NCBI GenBank assembly: GCA_914767715.1 | Contig: OU612065.1 | Span: forward strand, 7,008,001-7,072,000 | Reading direction: 5' to 3' | DNA: 64,000 nt | Source: Membranipora membranacea | Lineage: Eukaryota > Bryozoa > Gymnolaemata > Cheilostomatida > Membraniporidae | Shown: positions 1 to 13,766 of the stretch, one piece after another | How the letters are laid out: the number at the start of each line of letters is the position of its first letter | How positions within the stretch are numbered: the first letter of the stretch is position 1 | Made by a program: the position numbers and the translations under genes | The notes under the pieces: generated by a model | What the model saw: the letters and a program-made list of their open reading frames with translations, nothing else | Databases searched by the model: none | What the model was told of the DNA's origin: nothing

Positions 1-716
1 CTACAAATTGCTAGAAATGAGTCTCAACTGAATGCTATCATAAGCCTAATTCTTCCCTGACTCCCAAATAATCTGAAATATGTCACTATGGGATAAAGTT
101 GAAATAATACAAAGGGTATATGGTGACAAGGACACCCATGTGTAGATTTCTTCCTGAGAGTAGAAGAACAGTAGTATTTTGTTCTTCACTGGCACGGGCT
201 GCCTGGTTATGCGTGAAAAATGTTAGTGAATGAGTAGTAATCAAATTGTCAAAGTGACACGTTAGATTTTTTTGACATTTTTGACCACATAAATATTGAA
301 ATAAAAGGTGACAATTAAGTTTGGCATTGCAACATGGATGTATGTAGCAGGAGGAACAGGGCAATTGATTTAGTCAAAATCAGACTGCTCTATAATAGGC
401 TGAATCATGCTGCCAGTGAAACCTAGCTCTTTGATACAAACTATCAAATGTACACCCCAATTTTGGACACCATTTTCATCAAATAGAAGATCCAATTCTG
501 ATGATGGATAATTGAATGATAGATTAGGCTGGGCATTCAAAACTGTGCTGTGACTGACGTAAGTCTGACCAAGGAGTTGGAGTACTTTCAACTCAAATGC
601 CTTGGTCTGACTTGACCAACTGGATGAAAAATGTCTGAACTTAACTGGCTCATCTAAAAGCTTTAATTTTTTTTAATTCATCAGCGGCCATATATCCTAG
701 CTTGCTGGTTTTTCAG
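1..716. other. Non-coding sequence left of the first visible exon
   Basis: No exon is recognised here. The first exon of the PLEKHA-type gene starts at 717 in the middle of a codon, right after a TTTTTCAG acceptor, so this stretch is most likely intron of that gene. Short minus-strand open frames at 86-364 and 370-591 have no family resemblance and low-complexity composition and are treated as chance. A copy of the recurrent CAAGGAGTT motif sits at 570-578. Confidence 0.6.
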
Positions 717-3700
717 GTCTCCTTATACATCAACCTTAGGTGCTGGTTCTCCTCGCTCAAACCAACATCCACTTCCCGTGGAAACTCATCAACAACCATC
801 GAGTTCACTTAAATGCCCAGAATCCACATTAAATCAGTTGAACACATCAAAGGGTCCTCCGCCCCTGGGGCAGAGAGACACTAATCACAGCTCAGTAAAT
901 GCACACCATCAGCAAACACTGCTATCGGGTCCTACGTATGATGATTATGTAGATGTTTACACTAACAAACAGCCAGCTAACAACCCACAACTACCTCTAA
1001 GGGAGCGGGAGCGCCAAGTTGGCCGACAGGGTGGAGGATTTCCGTCGCACACACCTCATCAGCGCACACCTGCTCCTGCGGCAGTTATTAACCCTACTTG
1101 GAGTGGTGCGGGTGCTGGTACCTCGGTGGATCAGGCTCAAGATATTACCTCTAAGTAAGAACTGTGAGATTTTTAAAGTAATAACAGGCCTGCATAGCCT
1201 GCGTAGTCACTGATATCAATTTGTCTTTCAACAAAATTATTGGTAAATTTATTGGTTTTCTTGCTGCTGGTATATCTTTGGTTTTCAATGACAAGATGTT
1301 GCCACACTCACTAGTGATCTGAATAAGTCAGTTTGCAGTAAGCGTTTCACTAGATTTATAAGTTTGGCACTACGTTATTTCAAAAGCAATCATTTCATAT
1401 AAACAATATATATGTTGGACTTCTATTTCAGCGACCACACGTTGCAAAATAATTCACCTTTCACTTCAAACAGACTCAGTTCACAAGCTAATCTAAAATT
1501 TCTCACCAACTCACCAATAACACCAAGTAAATCCAAGTCATCGTAAGTTTATTAAACCACAAGTTATTTATGGTGTCCATATTTGACGCTGTAGGTTAAA
1601 TATTGCTCATAAATATCTAGGGTTGTGACAAAGTAATATTCAATTTGAGATTTTTGTTCGATTGATGCCTCTGGGATAAAAGCATTCAAAATAACACTCT
1701 CTATCTCCGCTGCTGGTTTCTCACATTTTTCACGGTTGCCTGTGATAAAAGCAATGGCTCGGTGCTAACATACAGATTGAATGTTATGGTTATGTTGTGA
1801 AAAATATGTAGTTAGAGCCGGGACTGAGTTATATATATCCGTTTCATCTTATTTTAGTAACAAGACGCCTTCTAATACACCAAAGAGAGGGTCAGTGAAG
1901 AAAAGCAAGAAGATGAATGGGCCGCAAGTGAAAACACGGCCGCTGGATGCTCCGGTCACACTAGCTGGCTGGCTTTATAAATTTGTAAGCATTACTTTAG
2001 CTTTGGTTATACATGCTAATTTGTAACCTTAAATGGGATCAGATTATGAGGTTTCCTATGTAGGCGGTAGCAGGAAATGAGTTGGACCACCCTCCCTGGT
2101 TAGTCGTAATGTTTCGCTTTGGAGTTATCCCCATAATGTGGCGTCCTGGTACAAGAAACTACAATTCCTCAATTTATTATTTTTGTGAAATTTTGATTTC
2201 TTTCTTGAAGGAGAGCAATACTGCAGGAGTGAGGAAATGGAAGAGGAGATACTTTGTTTTACAGGATTTTTGTCTGTACACTTACAAAGGTTAGTATATA
2301 GAGTTTCTTAAGTTTTAAATCAATTTCTTATAGTTTAGTATTGTTATGTAGTTGGTAGTTACAACAGATGGTGATAGAAAGATCCACAATCATAATCAAC
2401 ACATGCTGGCTAGACTGAGGTATTTATCAGAGTTGCTCTTCTCTGTGGATTCAAAGAGAAAATCTCTTAGTTTAAAAAAATGTTCATAAAATGTGGTTGG
2501 ATTATATGGGACATTTCTGTTGTTGAAAGCTCCATTTCAAACTCTTTATCTAGGTTGTATGTAATTTGATAATTTCTAATTATGAAGTTTACTGCCTCTG
2601 TTATGTGGAATTGAATTAAGTGATCCGAGTGCCGTTAAACCATGGTTATTTTAATTCATCACAATTTAAAACGAATCAAGTATGCGACAAGTTAGCTTTC
2701 TTACTCCTCAGTCGACGGTCTATGATTTTCTGCCCAACTTGAAACTGAAACAAATTTATTTAAGTTCTAGTTGCAGGTCCAAAAAGACTGAACGCCTCAT
2801 ATTATGAGCGCAACGAAATCTCGTATAACTACATAGACTTTTTCTTGTTTTAGATGCAACTCAAAGCGAGATAATTGATTCTGTGTTGCTTCCAAGCTAC
2901 CGGATTACTAAAGACAACAAATACAACAAGCCTTTGGCATTCAAAGCGGAGCATAACAACATGAAGACCATTTACCTGGCTGCTGACCATGAGGATAGCT
3001 TGAATAACTGGATTGTTGCTATGAGGAGGGCCTCAAACATGCAGAAGGAATCTGATGGAGGGTAAGAAAAACTCATCCCCACAATGATTATAACATTGCT
3101 TATAACATTGTCTTTTCCTTAGGGATCATTTTAGGGAAACATTGACTGCTATAATACCATTTTGAATTCTTTCCTGAAATTTTAGAAGGCCAGAAATAAA
3201 AATTATGTATTCCATGTGAGGTCATTATGTCAGACTTGTTTAGTTCTGCCTCTAGGTCACGTTCAATAACCTACAAGTTGGTTAATCAATATTTACATTC
3301 TGTAGGTTCATGCCCCCAGAATTCAATCGTACAGAAGGAGATGGTACTGATTCACCAATGGTCGCCTCTCCTTTTCGAGATCAAACTGGTCGTGACAAGT
3401 TCTCATCACCTGGATATACAAATGGTCGCCATCAATCTCCTGGTGCTCACATCTCACCTCGTCACTCCTGGCAGCGCCCCAGCTCTATCAACATACCCAA
3501 GTCTCAGGATTATAAGCCCCCACCTAGCTCAGATCCTAGGTGGAGCACTCCAGGCCCTGTCCCATACAATGATTGGCAGGTGAGGGAGCATGGCTATGAC
3601 CAAGGCTATCATGATGGTTACAACCAGCCGCCGCGTTCTTACACACCACCTATCCCACCAAATAACCCTGTCTATGACCAGCAGAGTCCTGTCAAAGTCC

Positions 3701-6700
3701 AACCGCTGCATTATCAGCATGAGCATTCTGCTATGCATACTAGTAATCCTAACTATGAGTATCATGATAGTATAGATTATCCTTCCTCCTCACCACAAAG
3801 AGCTTTAGATAACTATAATACACCTTACTCTCCACCACGGCCGCAGTATGAGAGAAGAATGAATGAATATGTGTTAGATGACACACCTGCCCGACCCTCA
3901 CATCTTGATCTATCTAGTGGAAGACGAGGTGGGCCTGTTCCACACCAGCCAGTTCTCAGCCAGGCCTACAGAACACCTAGTAATGCTTATAACTTTCAGT
4001 CACATAATACTAACAATGAGCCTCCACCGCCTCCACAACCTCAGTACGACCCTTACGGGTTTGATGATGATAGAAGACAAGAATACGGGGTAATGTATAA
4101 CTCAGCTGTATTTTAGGCCTCTGTTTTTTTTTTCTAAAGCTTGGGCAATAGCGTTGAAGTGCTGAACACACCATGAGCTCTACTGTCAGATATTCGCTCT
4201 GCATGCAAGTGACAGTTGCCAATCATGATCAAATCAAGCAAACTGACAAAATTGGAGAAGAAAAGTGAAGTCTACTGTGTTGGACCTAGTCTAACAGGTG
4301 GGCCACCATGTTACATGTAATACACGTGCATTTACATCTTATCATGGTCTGTTCAGCACTTCAAGCAATATAAGAAATAATTCTCATGACTGAATGCATT
4401 ATAAAATTCTAGAATCAGCTTGAATCGCCGATCTATTTTGAATGCTTTGCGCTGTCTTTCGTCCGCAAAATTCTGCATACATGCGCTGCTAACCTTACCT
4501 GTACTATTTAGTTACATGCTAACCCTTTAAAGCCTCTACATTGCATGGTTTCCCGGACTAAATTTTAACTTTTGTTTGCTTGATCAATTATGTTTGTAGC
4601 CATAATGCAATCTCAGTTGTTTGGTCAAACTGTCAACCACCTTCTTCTTCAACCACCTTTTGTTGGTGTGGATGATGGAACTGACGCCTTAGACTAATGG
4701 TCTCTTGATTCACACAATCAATTTCTTGGGCATTTAAATTATTGAGCTAACTTTTGTTTGTACTAATTGTTTGGCGTGGTTCCATCTAGGCTCATGGAGT
4801 CGCAATACGGGGTGAGCAGCGAACACCCCAGTCTGTGGTAAGCCCTCCTTGGAAGCGTGATAATCCACAAACACCGACCTACAGACCTCCGCACTATGAG
4901 AACCTGCCATCTACTGCTGAGTCTACTCCTAGTAAGCACAGGGCCTCGACTGCAGCAGGGCCTGCTACAGGAGAACCTGCGATGCAGGGCAATACTCCAC
5001 CCCCACCCCGCCCCCAGAAACTAACCCCTCAAAGATCTCTGCCTTACTCAGCTCAACAGCAGGTGGCTGAATCTTCTGGAGGTGTGGAGCAGGCTAATGA
5101 TCGTCAGGCTCAGGCTAGTAAACCAGAACCATTCAATCCTCAGAAATGGAGAGACCAGCTGCAAGCCAAGAAAAGTAACGCCAGGAAGTTAAATGATCCT
5201 CTCATATTTCAGTATCCGACACCATACCGAGCTCCAGATTGGCTGAAGGTATACACCCAAACCCAAAACATGTAGCTCAAACCATGGTAGTCAATCTCAA
5301 TCCTACACTAACCCCCACCTTATAATTGGCTCCAATAATTTAGATGTAAAAATCCGGTGAATGGGAAATTTTAACACACAATCAAAGTGAACCTTATAAC
5401 ATACTAAATTGGCGTATGGTTTTTTCTCTGTTTCTAATGGCTTGCAGCTTCTCTCACTCATTGTAGTAACCCCTGGCTCAATATTGTTTCTGCTCATATC
5501 CCTAATCAAAGTAATATTTCCTCTCCTCTGTATTTGACTTACCCTGATTACGTAACTTTTATGACACATCTGTCATTGAACCTTTCAACATACATTTAAC
5601 ATTAGAGTACATACCCTCTACCATTCATGTGTTAGATGTCCTGGACACAAATCCAGCTGCAAAATATCGTCTACTGGGCACTGATTGTGCCCCAGGCTTG
5701 CTCGGATCTGCTTAAAGTAACTCAGTGCCGAATTTGGCAGCCTGGCCCCCAAGGCTCCTGATGAATCTCAGTCTGTGGAAAGAGACAGATTTTCCGATTC
5801 TAACCACAACTTTTCAAAGAAGCGTCTATCTGATTTGCAGTATTGTCAATTGATGGTGGCGCTCAACAATATCCTTTCTGAATGCATTATAATATCTGTA
5901 AATATTACAGGATCAGAGAAGTGCTCCTCCTGCAGCACACAGTCAGGTATATCCTGTTATGTCCAGGAATAACAGTAACAACAATACACCACAGTCGCGT
6001 GACACCACCTTCCTCGACAATACAGGTATGCCAACAAATACTCATCAGATAAAATATGATTGTGTTGTATTGATGGAAAGATAAGCGAAATAGGTAAAAG
6101 AGATTGTCTGAACTATAGCAAATGCGTCCACTGTTCCAGTCCCCAATGATAAGAAATTGATTATGACGTTAACTACATGTTTACTACTGTTACCCGTTGT
6201 ACACTATATTTATGTAAACACTCAATTTTTATTATTTATTATATTTCAACATATTCACCCTACTCGTTACTCATCCACCTGTAACTTACCTTGCCAACCA
6301 TCACCTCAATTAAACATAGTCAGGAATAACCATTGTTGTACCTCACCTCATCACATTATCAGCAGATAGAGTAAGGAGTCCATTAGCTCAGGATTTGTGT
6401 TTTATATCATCTGTTAATCATATTACAGCACCTTGTATATCGTAGTCCTGTTGTTTGTTCCATCACACTCTGTCTCTCTGTTGTTCAAACTACAATGACC
6501 TCTATATTAACTCTATCTATCAAATACTCACCACTCATTTATCCTAATAATAGTTTACCTTGATAGTCATGCCTATTATCCCCATTATCCCTATTGATGT
6601 TTAGCGGTATATTCCTTGGTGTAGGCGATACCTGCAACGGATTCTCATGTAGTTGATGAGGTTTTCGATCTGCATTCGGGCTATAAAAGCGTCGGTTTTG

Positions 6701-9700
6701 TCTGCATTAGATCGAGGCAGTGTTGCTTATTTCGCCACACCTGAAGACAATAGGGATGAAGGTAAACACAATGACTACTTGCAACTACCACGGAATACTG
6801 AGTCAGTCCAACCTTCCGACCCGAAGACCATCATCCTCAGAGATGTCGAAAGAAGAACCAGGACACTGACCAACGACAGATCCACACCAAGGAAACAGCC
6901 TAGGTCCTTGACCCGTAAGCCATGTCCTCCTGAGCATCATATGCAGAGTCATCCTTCATCCAGTCCAATGGTGGTGATAGAGGGGTCCATAGAGAGACCT
7001 GGCTCAGTGATGACCGAGGAGATCGTGTCAGCGTTTTCTCCTCCTTTGAGGAGATCTAAGTCCCTGCCCAGATCCGCCCAACCAATGAGGAATAGATATC
7101 CCCCAGTCAGTAATACTGAGCTCAGTCAAGGCATGCCTTACAACCAAACACCTCAAAGTGGTCCTTACCAAGGTGAGGAAATTCAACTTAGATTCCAGTC
7201 ACTTTGCTTCCTGAGAATCATAAAAGTTGGTATAAAAGATTTCAGCTCGTTGTGTTTCTTCGCCTCCATCCCCATACTCACTCTTCATTCTCATTCATCT
7301 CTCCAATCCAGTTATGAACATATGATATAATGTATTAGTATTATACCTGTTGGTACAATTTCATTTTAACATACTGTTCTCACTGTGTTATAGGCGTTCC
7401 AGCTTTTAAACCTCCTTCTAAAGTGATCACACGCGGCAAGTTGTCTGCCAATGACCTGGTGGGGAAATCTGTAAGTTTATTTCTTGCATATTGAACAGGT
7501 ATATCGAGCATTGATTCAAAAGATATTTTCTGATACACTGTATCATATGTACTCAGACCTAACCTGTCTTGACAAGCACCGAACAAAGCTTGTCAAGATT
7601 CAGACCATGATTTGAAAGTATTGCTCTAGTTTGCTAGTCGAAATGGACAAGAAGCACCAGAAAAGTAGTGCTTGATTTAGCCTTTCCTTCATCCATCTGT
7701 GTAGTGCAAGTCTTATCGGACCTGCTAGACATCTTCTATTCTAATTAATCTATTGATACTGGTTCCTTTTAGCAAGAAGAATTGGTGCTCTTATTGATAG
7801 AATTGCGAAGGGAACAGTCCCAACTAGAATCGTCTATAGACACAGCTACACAAAGATTAGGTCATGCCAGGATTGAGCTAGATAGACTGCAGTGAGTCAG
7901 CCAGCCCTCTTCCAGATTGTACATTCTTTCTTCAAAACCTGCTAAAGATTTACTTGACACTGAGAAGTCTTACTTTTGTATAATTCTAAACTGCCATTAT
8001 TATTATGGTATGGCATCAAAGAAATGAAGAAAAGTCAGTGTGGCAAAGCATCCAACCTCATCTCACCTTCCCATCTCATTATCATTGGTAATATTGATAT
8101 TATATATTTTAGTGGAAGGAGAGAGGACAGCTCCTCCATCAATAAAGATGTTGATGTTTTAAAAGATTATGTCCGATCAACTGAGAAACAAATCGACATA
8201 CAGAAACCCCTCATACATCTGGTGGATAACATGGTTAAGATGTCTAGCATGCATGGCAGCGGAAACAGGGTAGGTACCTAAAAATGTGTGAAGTGTGGTA
8301 GAGAACATGTTCTACTTAGTTCTGCATGCTGTAAATGCTCAGGAACAATACAAACATCCAACTCATAAAATGAAACGTAGGTGCAATATCGATTACCCCT
8401 TTGTGGTAAAAAAAAGGCATTAGCAATCAGATCTGACGGATAGATATAACATTTAGTAGTGACTATTCTTCAAACTGAAGTTTGATAAATGTAACTATGT
8501 GACATCTATTACTTCAGCAGCAGAGTGATAAGAGGAAGATGATGGAGTTTTCGCGTAGGTTAGAAGAGCAGCAGGTAACTCGAGATCACCGTGCTGCCAA
8601 CTCAAGTCAACGAATTAACGGACAGAATCATTCACAGTCCACTCTCAACGGCAAACTAGAGGAATTATACCAGTCAGATCTCGCTGTGCAAAGGCACTCA
8701 GAACTCATCAACAAAACAAGTCAGCAGATGGTGGGTATATCTTGTATTTTTGAGCTTATTTATTAATGTCTTGGGTCTGTATTACAGTCCAAGTATTACC
8801 ATCATATCAATATTACAACATATCACAGGTTTTTTTAACCAAGACAACCATGTCAAAGTGTATACCTGTTTTGTAGAGAGTTATTGAAGATGAGTTACGA
8901 AATATCAATAATCTATTATCTCAAGGCAACCATTCTCTGTTTGAGACCAACCAGATGATTGAGGATAGACAGAAAGCTGAATATGATCTCACCCAGGTAT
9001 GATGCGCCATGCAATTACCTGACCTAATGTAACCTCCAATTTGTTTTGCCGTGGGTTGCCTCATAATGGAACCTTGTGAAAATACCAGAAAGCATAATTT
9101 AAAGAAATGATTGATAAATTGCTTTGTGGTTCTTCAGTTGAGGAAAAAGATGTCATCAGAATCTCGGCAGATGGAACAGCTCAACTCCCAGAATTCTACA
9201 CTACAGGAAGAAGTCATGCGGCTTCGATCTCAGCTTAAATGCGGAGCGGTGACTCGAGCCAAAAGTCTCCAAGCTTTGGTTTGTAGTATCCAAACAACTT
9301 TTTTCTTAGTCTCAACCCTAAAAACTGTCAATGAAAAGTATTTTTATGTCACTTGTTCCTCATCCGGCTACAAACTAACTCTTGGAATAGACTACAAAAT
9401 GGTAATTGATTTAAGAAACAACTGTTGCTAACTATAGATTCTGTCTTGTAGCACCCCCATAACAGAGACTTGGAGGGTAATGTACAGAGAACTCAGGGAG
9501 TGGTGGATGGTCTACAGAAGCAGAACCGTGCTCTGACAGAGGCCATGTCAAGTCTGAAAGTATCGAGGTCTCAGACAGAAAGTGACACAGGAAGTAGTAT
9601 TGGTGGAGCGGGCGGTACTTATTATGAGACTGATGTAGATACTATGAACAGGAGGGATATATCACTCAATACCTCACAGGTACGGTTATTGACAAGAAAA

Positions 9701-12700
9701 ATGGAAGCATTAAGTTTGTTTTTCATTAAGACCTTAACAAAACACTTGCAATATGCCATCTAATTACACTCTTTTGCACCAACTTTTTATTGTTATTATA
9801 TTGTTATTATAGAATAGTAGCCCAGCAAGACCTCCATGGGCCCGAGGTAGCTCAACAAATGTCTCTCAAGGTTTGTAAATTTAATACTGCACAGCATTAC
9901 ATCCCTGATCCCTATAGCTGATTAATGTACTTATGTATAAATAATGAGAAAATATTGAAACCAATCATCAGTTTCCAGATTCTGAGTAGTTTGCCATTCT
10001 CCGCAAAATTATCAATCCAGCGTAGATGGAAGGTTTGTATAGTGTATGTGATAACACCTCCTAGCTGCCCTTTTGTTGTAAACCTAAATCATCTTGACTG
10101 TTTGAGTTGTCCATAAAGTGTGAATTGTGTGACTTTAACTATGTTTTCCTGTACACAGGCCAGGTAAGAGCAAAGCCAATGAGTATGAGAGACATGAAGC
10201 GCCAGTCAGCAAGCCGACATGAACAACCCCCTTCATATTCTCAGTCACAGCATAATAGACCTAGACCAGCTTCGGCTTACGAACCAGGCAGCCAGCCTGA
10301 TTTTCAGCTCGACAGGGTGAGAACTTAAATGCATAAAGCATCCTGGGTTTGACAGTTATTGTTCATATTTTCCTCGCATGCTGCATGAAAATTCAATTGC
10401 ATGATAGCATAATATATCACAATAAATTACATACTATGGTCAGAGTTATCTTCCCTGATTATTCCCAGTAGGGATAACTCTTAAATTGTCTTGTGACTTC
10501 ACCTGTTAATTTAATCACTCTGTATGGATCTAGATTAAAACACCCGCATGTAAATCTCTTTCCAGCAATCTGCTAATCGCTCATCCGCTACTGACAGATT
10601 GTTTAATCATTCCACAAATTCCTCCTCCGCTGCTGGGACTGCATTCCGAACCCCAAACCAGGCACAGCCCAATATAGTCAAGCCTATGGCTACTCGAGGT
10701 AGAGCCCAAGCTAGGCGTAAGGAGAATAAGGCTAGATATCTCACAATATCTAGCAGTCAGCCATTGCAACTTGAAGCTGCTAATATCCAGAAATCTGCAC
10801 CCAATACTGTAAGCTATCATAGTGCCTGGCATAGCGGGATTCATGCTATAATTCAGCAATATTTGCGGAGATTTCAAGTAGCGCATGGATATGGTGATAG
10901 AGATTTTGTTCAATGCATGATTTTTCAAAATCCAACTAGCATAAATTGATATCACGGTAAAGCATTTTATTGTAATGGGTGGACATTGGAAAGGAAATGG
11001 CTGAGGATAACTAATCTAATCACATAATCATGTTGTTGAGGGATTGCAGTATTTTCAAATTTGAGAGTTGGGAATTGAATGCATTAGTAGGTCTGTAAAA
11101 TTTCATGCTGTACTTGTAGTTCAATAGACCTCTGAGAAATGGAGAAATTGTGAAGAGCTCTTCAGCGATAGACAGAGATTATACTCAAGATGTCATTGAT
11201 AGCCAGGTAGTAATTAGCTTTAGCTCAGTTCATGTATCTTCCACTTACAGAAAGGTTTTGAATACATGGGGTCTTTGAAACTGAACCGTGACTGACTAAT
11301 GTGAACAAATATCACCTCGGCCAAATTTAAAATAACTTTTCTTGATTTACTGGATAAGTGAGTATCTTTTGAACCCTGCATAGCATTCTCTATTAGGTTC
11401 AACTGGTATTGCCCATAGAATAATCTACACTTAATTTTGGGAAAAACTTCAAAAATTGAGATCATACTCTGCATCACCTCATGGCGTGAAATGATGAGAT
11501 ATGATATATTCGATTGCAGCAAGATTCATAGTGCTCATATATACAATGTGAAAAACTAATAAACGTCCATCAATATTTAACAAAATTGCGAGTTTGTACT
11601 TTAATACTATTGACGGTGTTTCAGCTGTTTGCTCCACAGAAGGTACACATACCAGAGAGGTATGTACCTGATTCATCTGATGAGGAGGAGGTTATATCAC
11701 ATGAAGAGCGTCTGAGAAGAGCTGAAAAAGCCGAACAAATCAGGAAGATGGTCGCTTCTCAGAGGTAATTATCAATACATATGTAATGGAGTTTGCAGTT
11801 ACTATTAGATTTCTTAGATTATTGGTAGAACTATCAGGTTTGTGGGCTTTTTAGGCACTCATAGGTTCTAGTTTATCTATAGATCTGTTGTAGCCATCAT
11901 GCAGTTTAGCATGTATGAATTTCATTTGTTATTCTATAAAATTGCACATAACACATAGTAATATGTTATGGTGGGTTGAACTGGATGGTAATTCAGAATT
12001 GCACTCTGTTTCTATGTTGTATTAACTTTTTTGAAGAAATTATCCTCCCTAATACTGCCCTGGGTTAGTCATAAGGTGACGTAGGTTCACAGTTTTAAGA
12101 CATCCTATTGGTACCATCGATAAAGTAAATGCCACAGTGTGTTACTGCGGTCTCACTCCCCAAAAGCACCATTATCAACCATCATGAAGTTCTGAGATAT
12201 CAAGTGGATTGGCTACTATTTATATTGCCTCTTATGCTATGCTATGCTTTAAAAATAAGATGCTAGCAAAAATGTTAAAAAAATTCTTGTGAATACTTCT
12301 TTCTGTAAAGGGTAAATCGAATTTTATGACTGTATATACAAATGGTACTTTAGCGCCTCAGACTTTCAGTTATCCACACATGACAATAGAGAGCATTACT
12401 CTCAATTAAATTAACCCCTCTCACTACTGCGTTTCTACGTCACCATTTTTGGTACTTCTATTCGCTATTGCACATTACTTTGACGATCACAGTTGGGTCA
12501 AGAAGTCACAATAACCCCTGAACTATATAATTCACTGTAATGTAGGAATACTCATCTTTCGTTTGCACGCATATACAGCTAAAAAATAACATGTGCTCTC
12601 TTCCATCTGCTATCATAGATTACATGTTATGTTTTTACTCACGCTTGTGCTAATTTATTAGTCTGCAAGAGTTTACCCGATCCGAGATCAATGCTTCTGA

Positions 12701-13766
12701 TGAGAGGCTCACCCAGAAATTGAGTGAAGAGAAAAAACGACGTGAGATTGTTCTCGAAATGAGGCATGAGATGGCCAAAGAGGTTACCAGGAAAAGTAAG
12801 CAGAGTCAGGAAGGTAATGCTAAGATCATCCCTGAGTTCGAAAGCGCATCTCTACACTATCGAGTGGTCACACCCTTACAACCTACTATCTCAAAACAGC
12901 TTTTTCTCTCTAGCTTATCTCACCTCTCTAACACTGTACTGACTCGAATTTAGATATGAAAGTTTTGCTGTAATACAGAGAGGAAAACATCTACAGGGCA
13001 CCTGGCAGTTTTTCCTGAGAGAACTTTGAAGTTACGATTGATTTATTTTCAGGAGAGAACAACTGATATAATGAGTTGTCAAATCAACCTTTGATTTCAA
13101 AAGAAAATTCAACAAATGACGTTTAACTATGATGTGTAATTGAACTGGTTAGGGCTTAATTCCGAATTGTTATAGTGCCTAATCGTACGACAATACTAAT
13201 GAATTAACTCCAATATTAAAATTAGAAAGTGGTGTTAGAGAGAGTGAAACAGGTTTCCATATGTTTTAACGGTTGAAGTGTGAGTGTGACCTTTTTTCTC
13301 ACTGATTTGGTACAGAGTGTGTTTCTTCTCTAAAGATCTAAGCATTCTTTTCTATCAGCACATTTTTTACCTGCTTAATCAACATTTTGGTGTGGCTTTA
13401 ACAAAATTAGATTCAGCCCCACATCTAACCTTAGATATTTTGCTAGATGTGGTTTGTTTAAAACGCATTTCCTTTAAACTGCAGTAAGTTAGACTGGAAA
13501 AATTTCAAGAAATATCAGCATTATCTTTGGTCAAAGTTAGATACTTTCACAGCTTAGAGTATTGCTTATATGCTAGGCTGCAGTAAGAGATCTTATAGTA
13601 GACGAAAAGCGAATTGTCTTTCATTCTACAATGCAAGCAATATATGTTATGTTATGTTATTACCAATCCAAAATGTTAGTTATTATAATTTACATTTGTG
13701 GTTTTAGTGCAGCGAATGCGTTCCAAATCGCAAGAGAATCTGTCCAGGCCCATCGAGAGTTATTGA
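717..13766 (+). CDS. PLEKHA5/6/7-type PH-domain, coiled-coil protein (5' end missing)
   Basis: Vertebrate relatives (PLEKHA5, 6, 7) work at cell junctions, membranes and microtubules. Exons: 717-1154, 1432-1542, 1858-1984, 2211-2289, 2854-3061, 3306-4089, 4790-5248, 5911-6025, 6711-7172, 7394-7470, 7773-7891, 8113-8269, 8518-8730, 8877-8996, 9138-9278, 9452-9679, 9813-9870, 10159-10316, 10566-10808, 11120-11206, 11625-11764, 12662-12795, 13708-13766. They join in one frame of 1,571 codons plus TGA. Counting from the first whole codon, residues about 215-318 form the PH domain (AGWLYKF, RKWKRRYFVLQDFCLYTYK, then a strand ending in WIVAMRRA). A long proline/serine/tyrosine-rich region follows, then a coiled coil at about 955-1280. 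The block IPERYVPDSSDEEE at about 1470, followed by a charged helix, matches the conserved C-terminal segment of PLEKHA5/6/7. N-terminal WW domains, present in some relatives, would lie outside the window. Which vertebrate paralogue is closest cannot be told here. Confidence 0.9.
1966..3061 (+). other. PH domain encoded across three exons
   Basis: The pleckstrin-homology fold is split over the end of exon 1858-1984, exon 2211-2289 and exon 2854-3061. Visible hallmarks are the first-strand GWLYK, the basic KWKRRYFVL strand that in this family helps bind phosphoinositides, the LPSYRI strand, and the C-terminal helix with the near-invariant tryptophan in NNWIVAM. Spacing agrees with PLEKHA5/6/7 PH domains. 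Lipid specificity cannot be deduced from this. Confidence 0.9.
5754..5855 (+). other. Possible optional exon of the PLEKHA-type gene
   Basis: Between two firm exons (ending 5248, starting 5911) lies an open stretch rich in Ser, Asp and Lys, including SVERDRFSDSNHNFSKK, which resembles the protein around it more than random translation. Using the AG at 5752-5753 and the GT at 5856 gives 102 bases, in phase with both neighbours. The donor (GTGGCG) is weak and the acceptor tract is poor, so this may be an alternative exon or chance. Confidence 0.25.
11765..12661. other. Long intron of the PLEKHA-type gene
   Basis: About 900 bases between two firm exons. No open frame, RNA gene or clear repeat was recognised. 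Confidence 0.6.
12796..13707. other. Last intron of the PLEKHA-type gene, with possible alternative end
   Basis: This is the intron between the penultimate and last coding exons. If the donor at 12796 is not used, the frame continues to a TAG at 12951-12953, which would give a different C-terminus. A short TGTTA repeat run lies near 13645-13662. Nothing else was recognised. Confidence 0.5.

Noticed and set aside
3529-3765. Minus-strand frame antisense to the PLEKHA proline-rich exon
   Set aside because: It is the mirror of a strongly supported coding exon; its composition follows from the sense codons.
5911-5946. Alternative short form of exon 5911-6025 using the GTATAT at 5947
   Set aside because: It would end in phase 0 while the next exon (6711) needs phase 1, so the frame would break.
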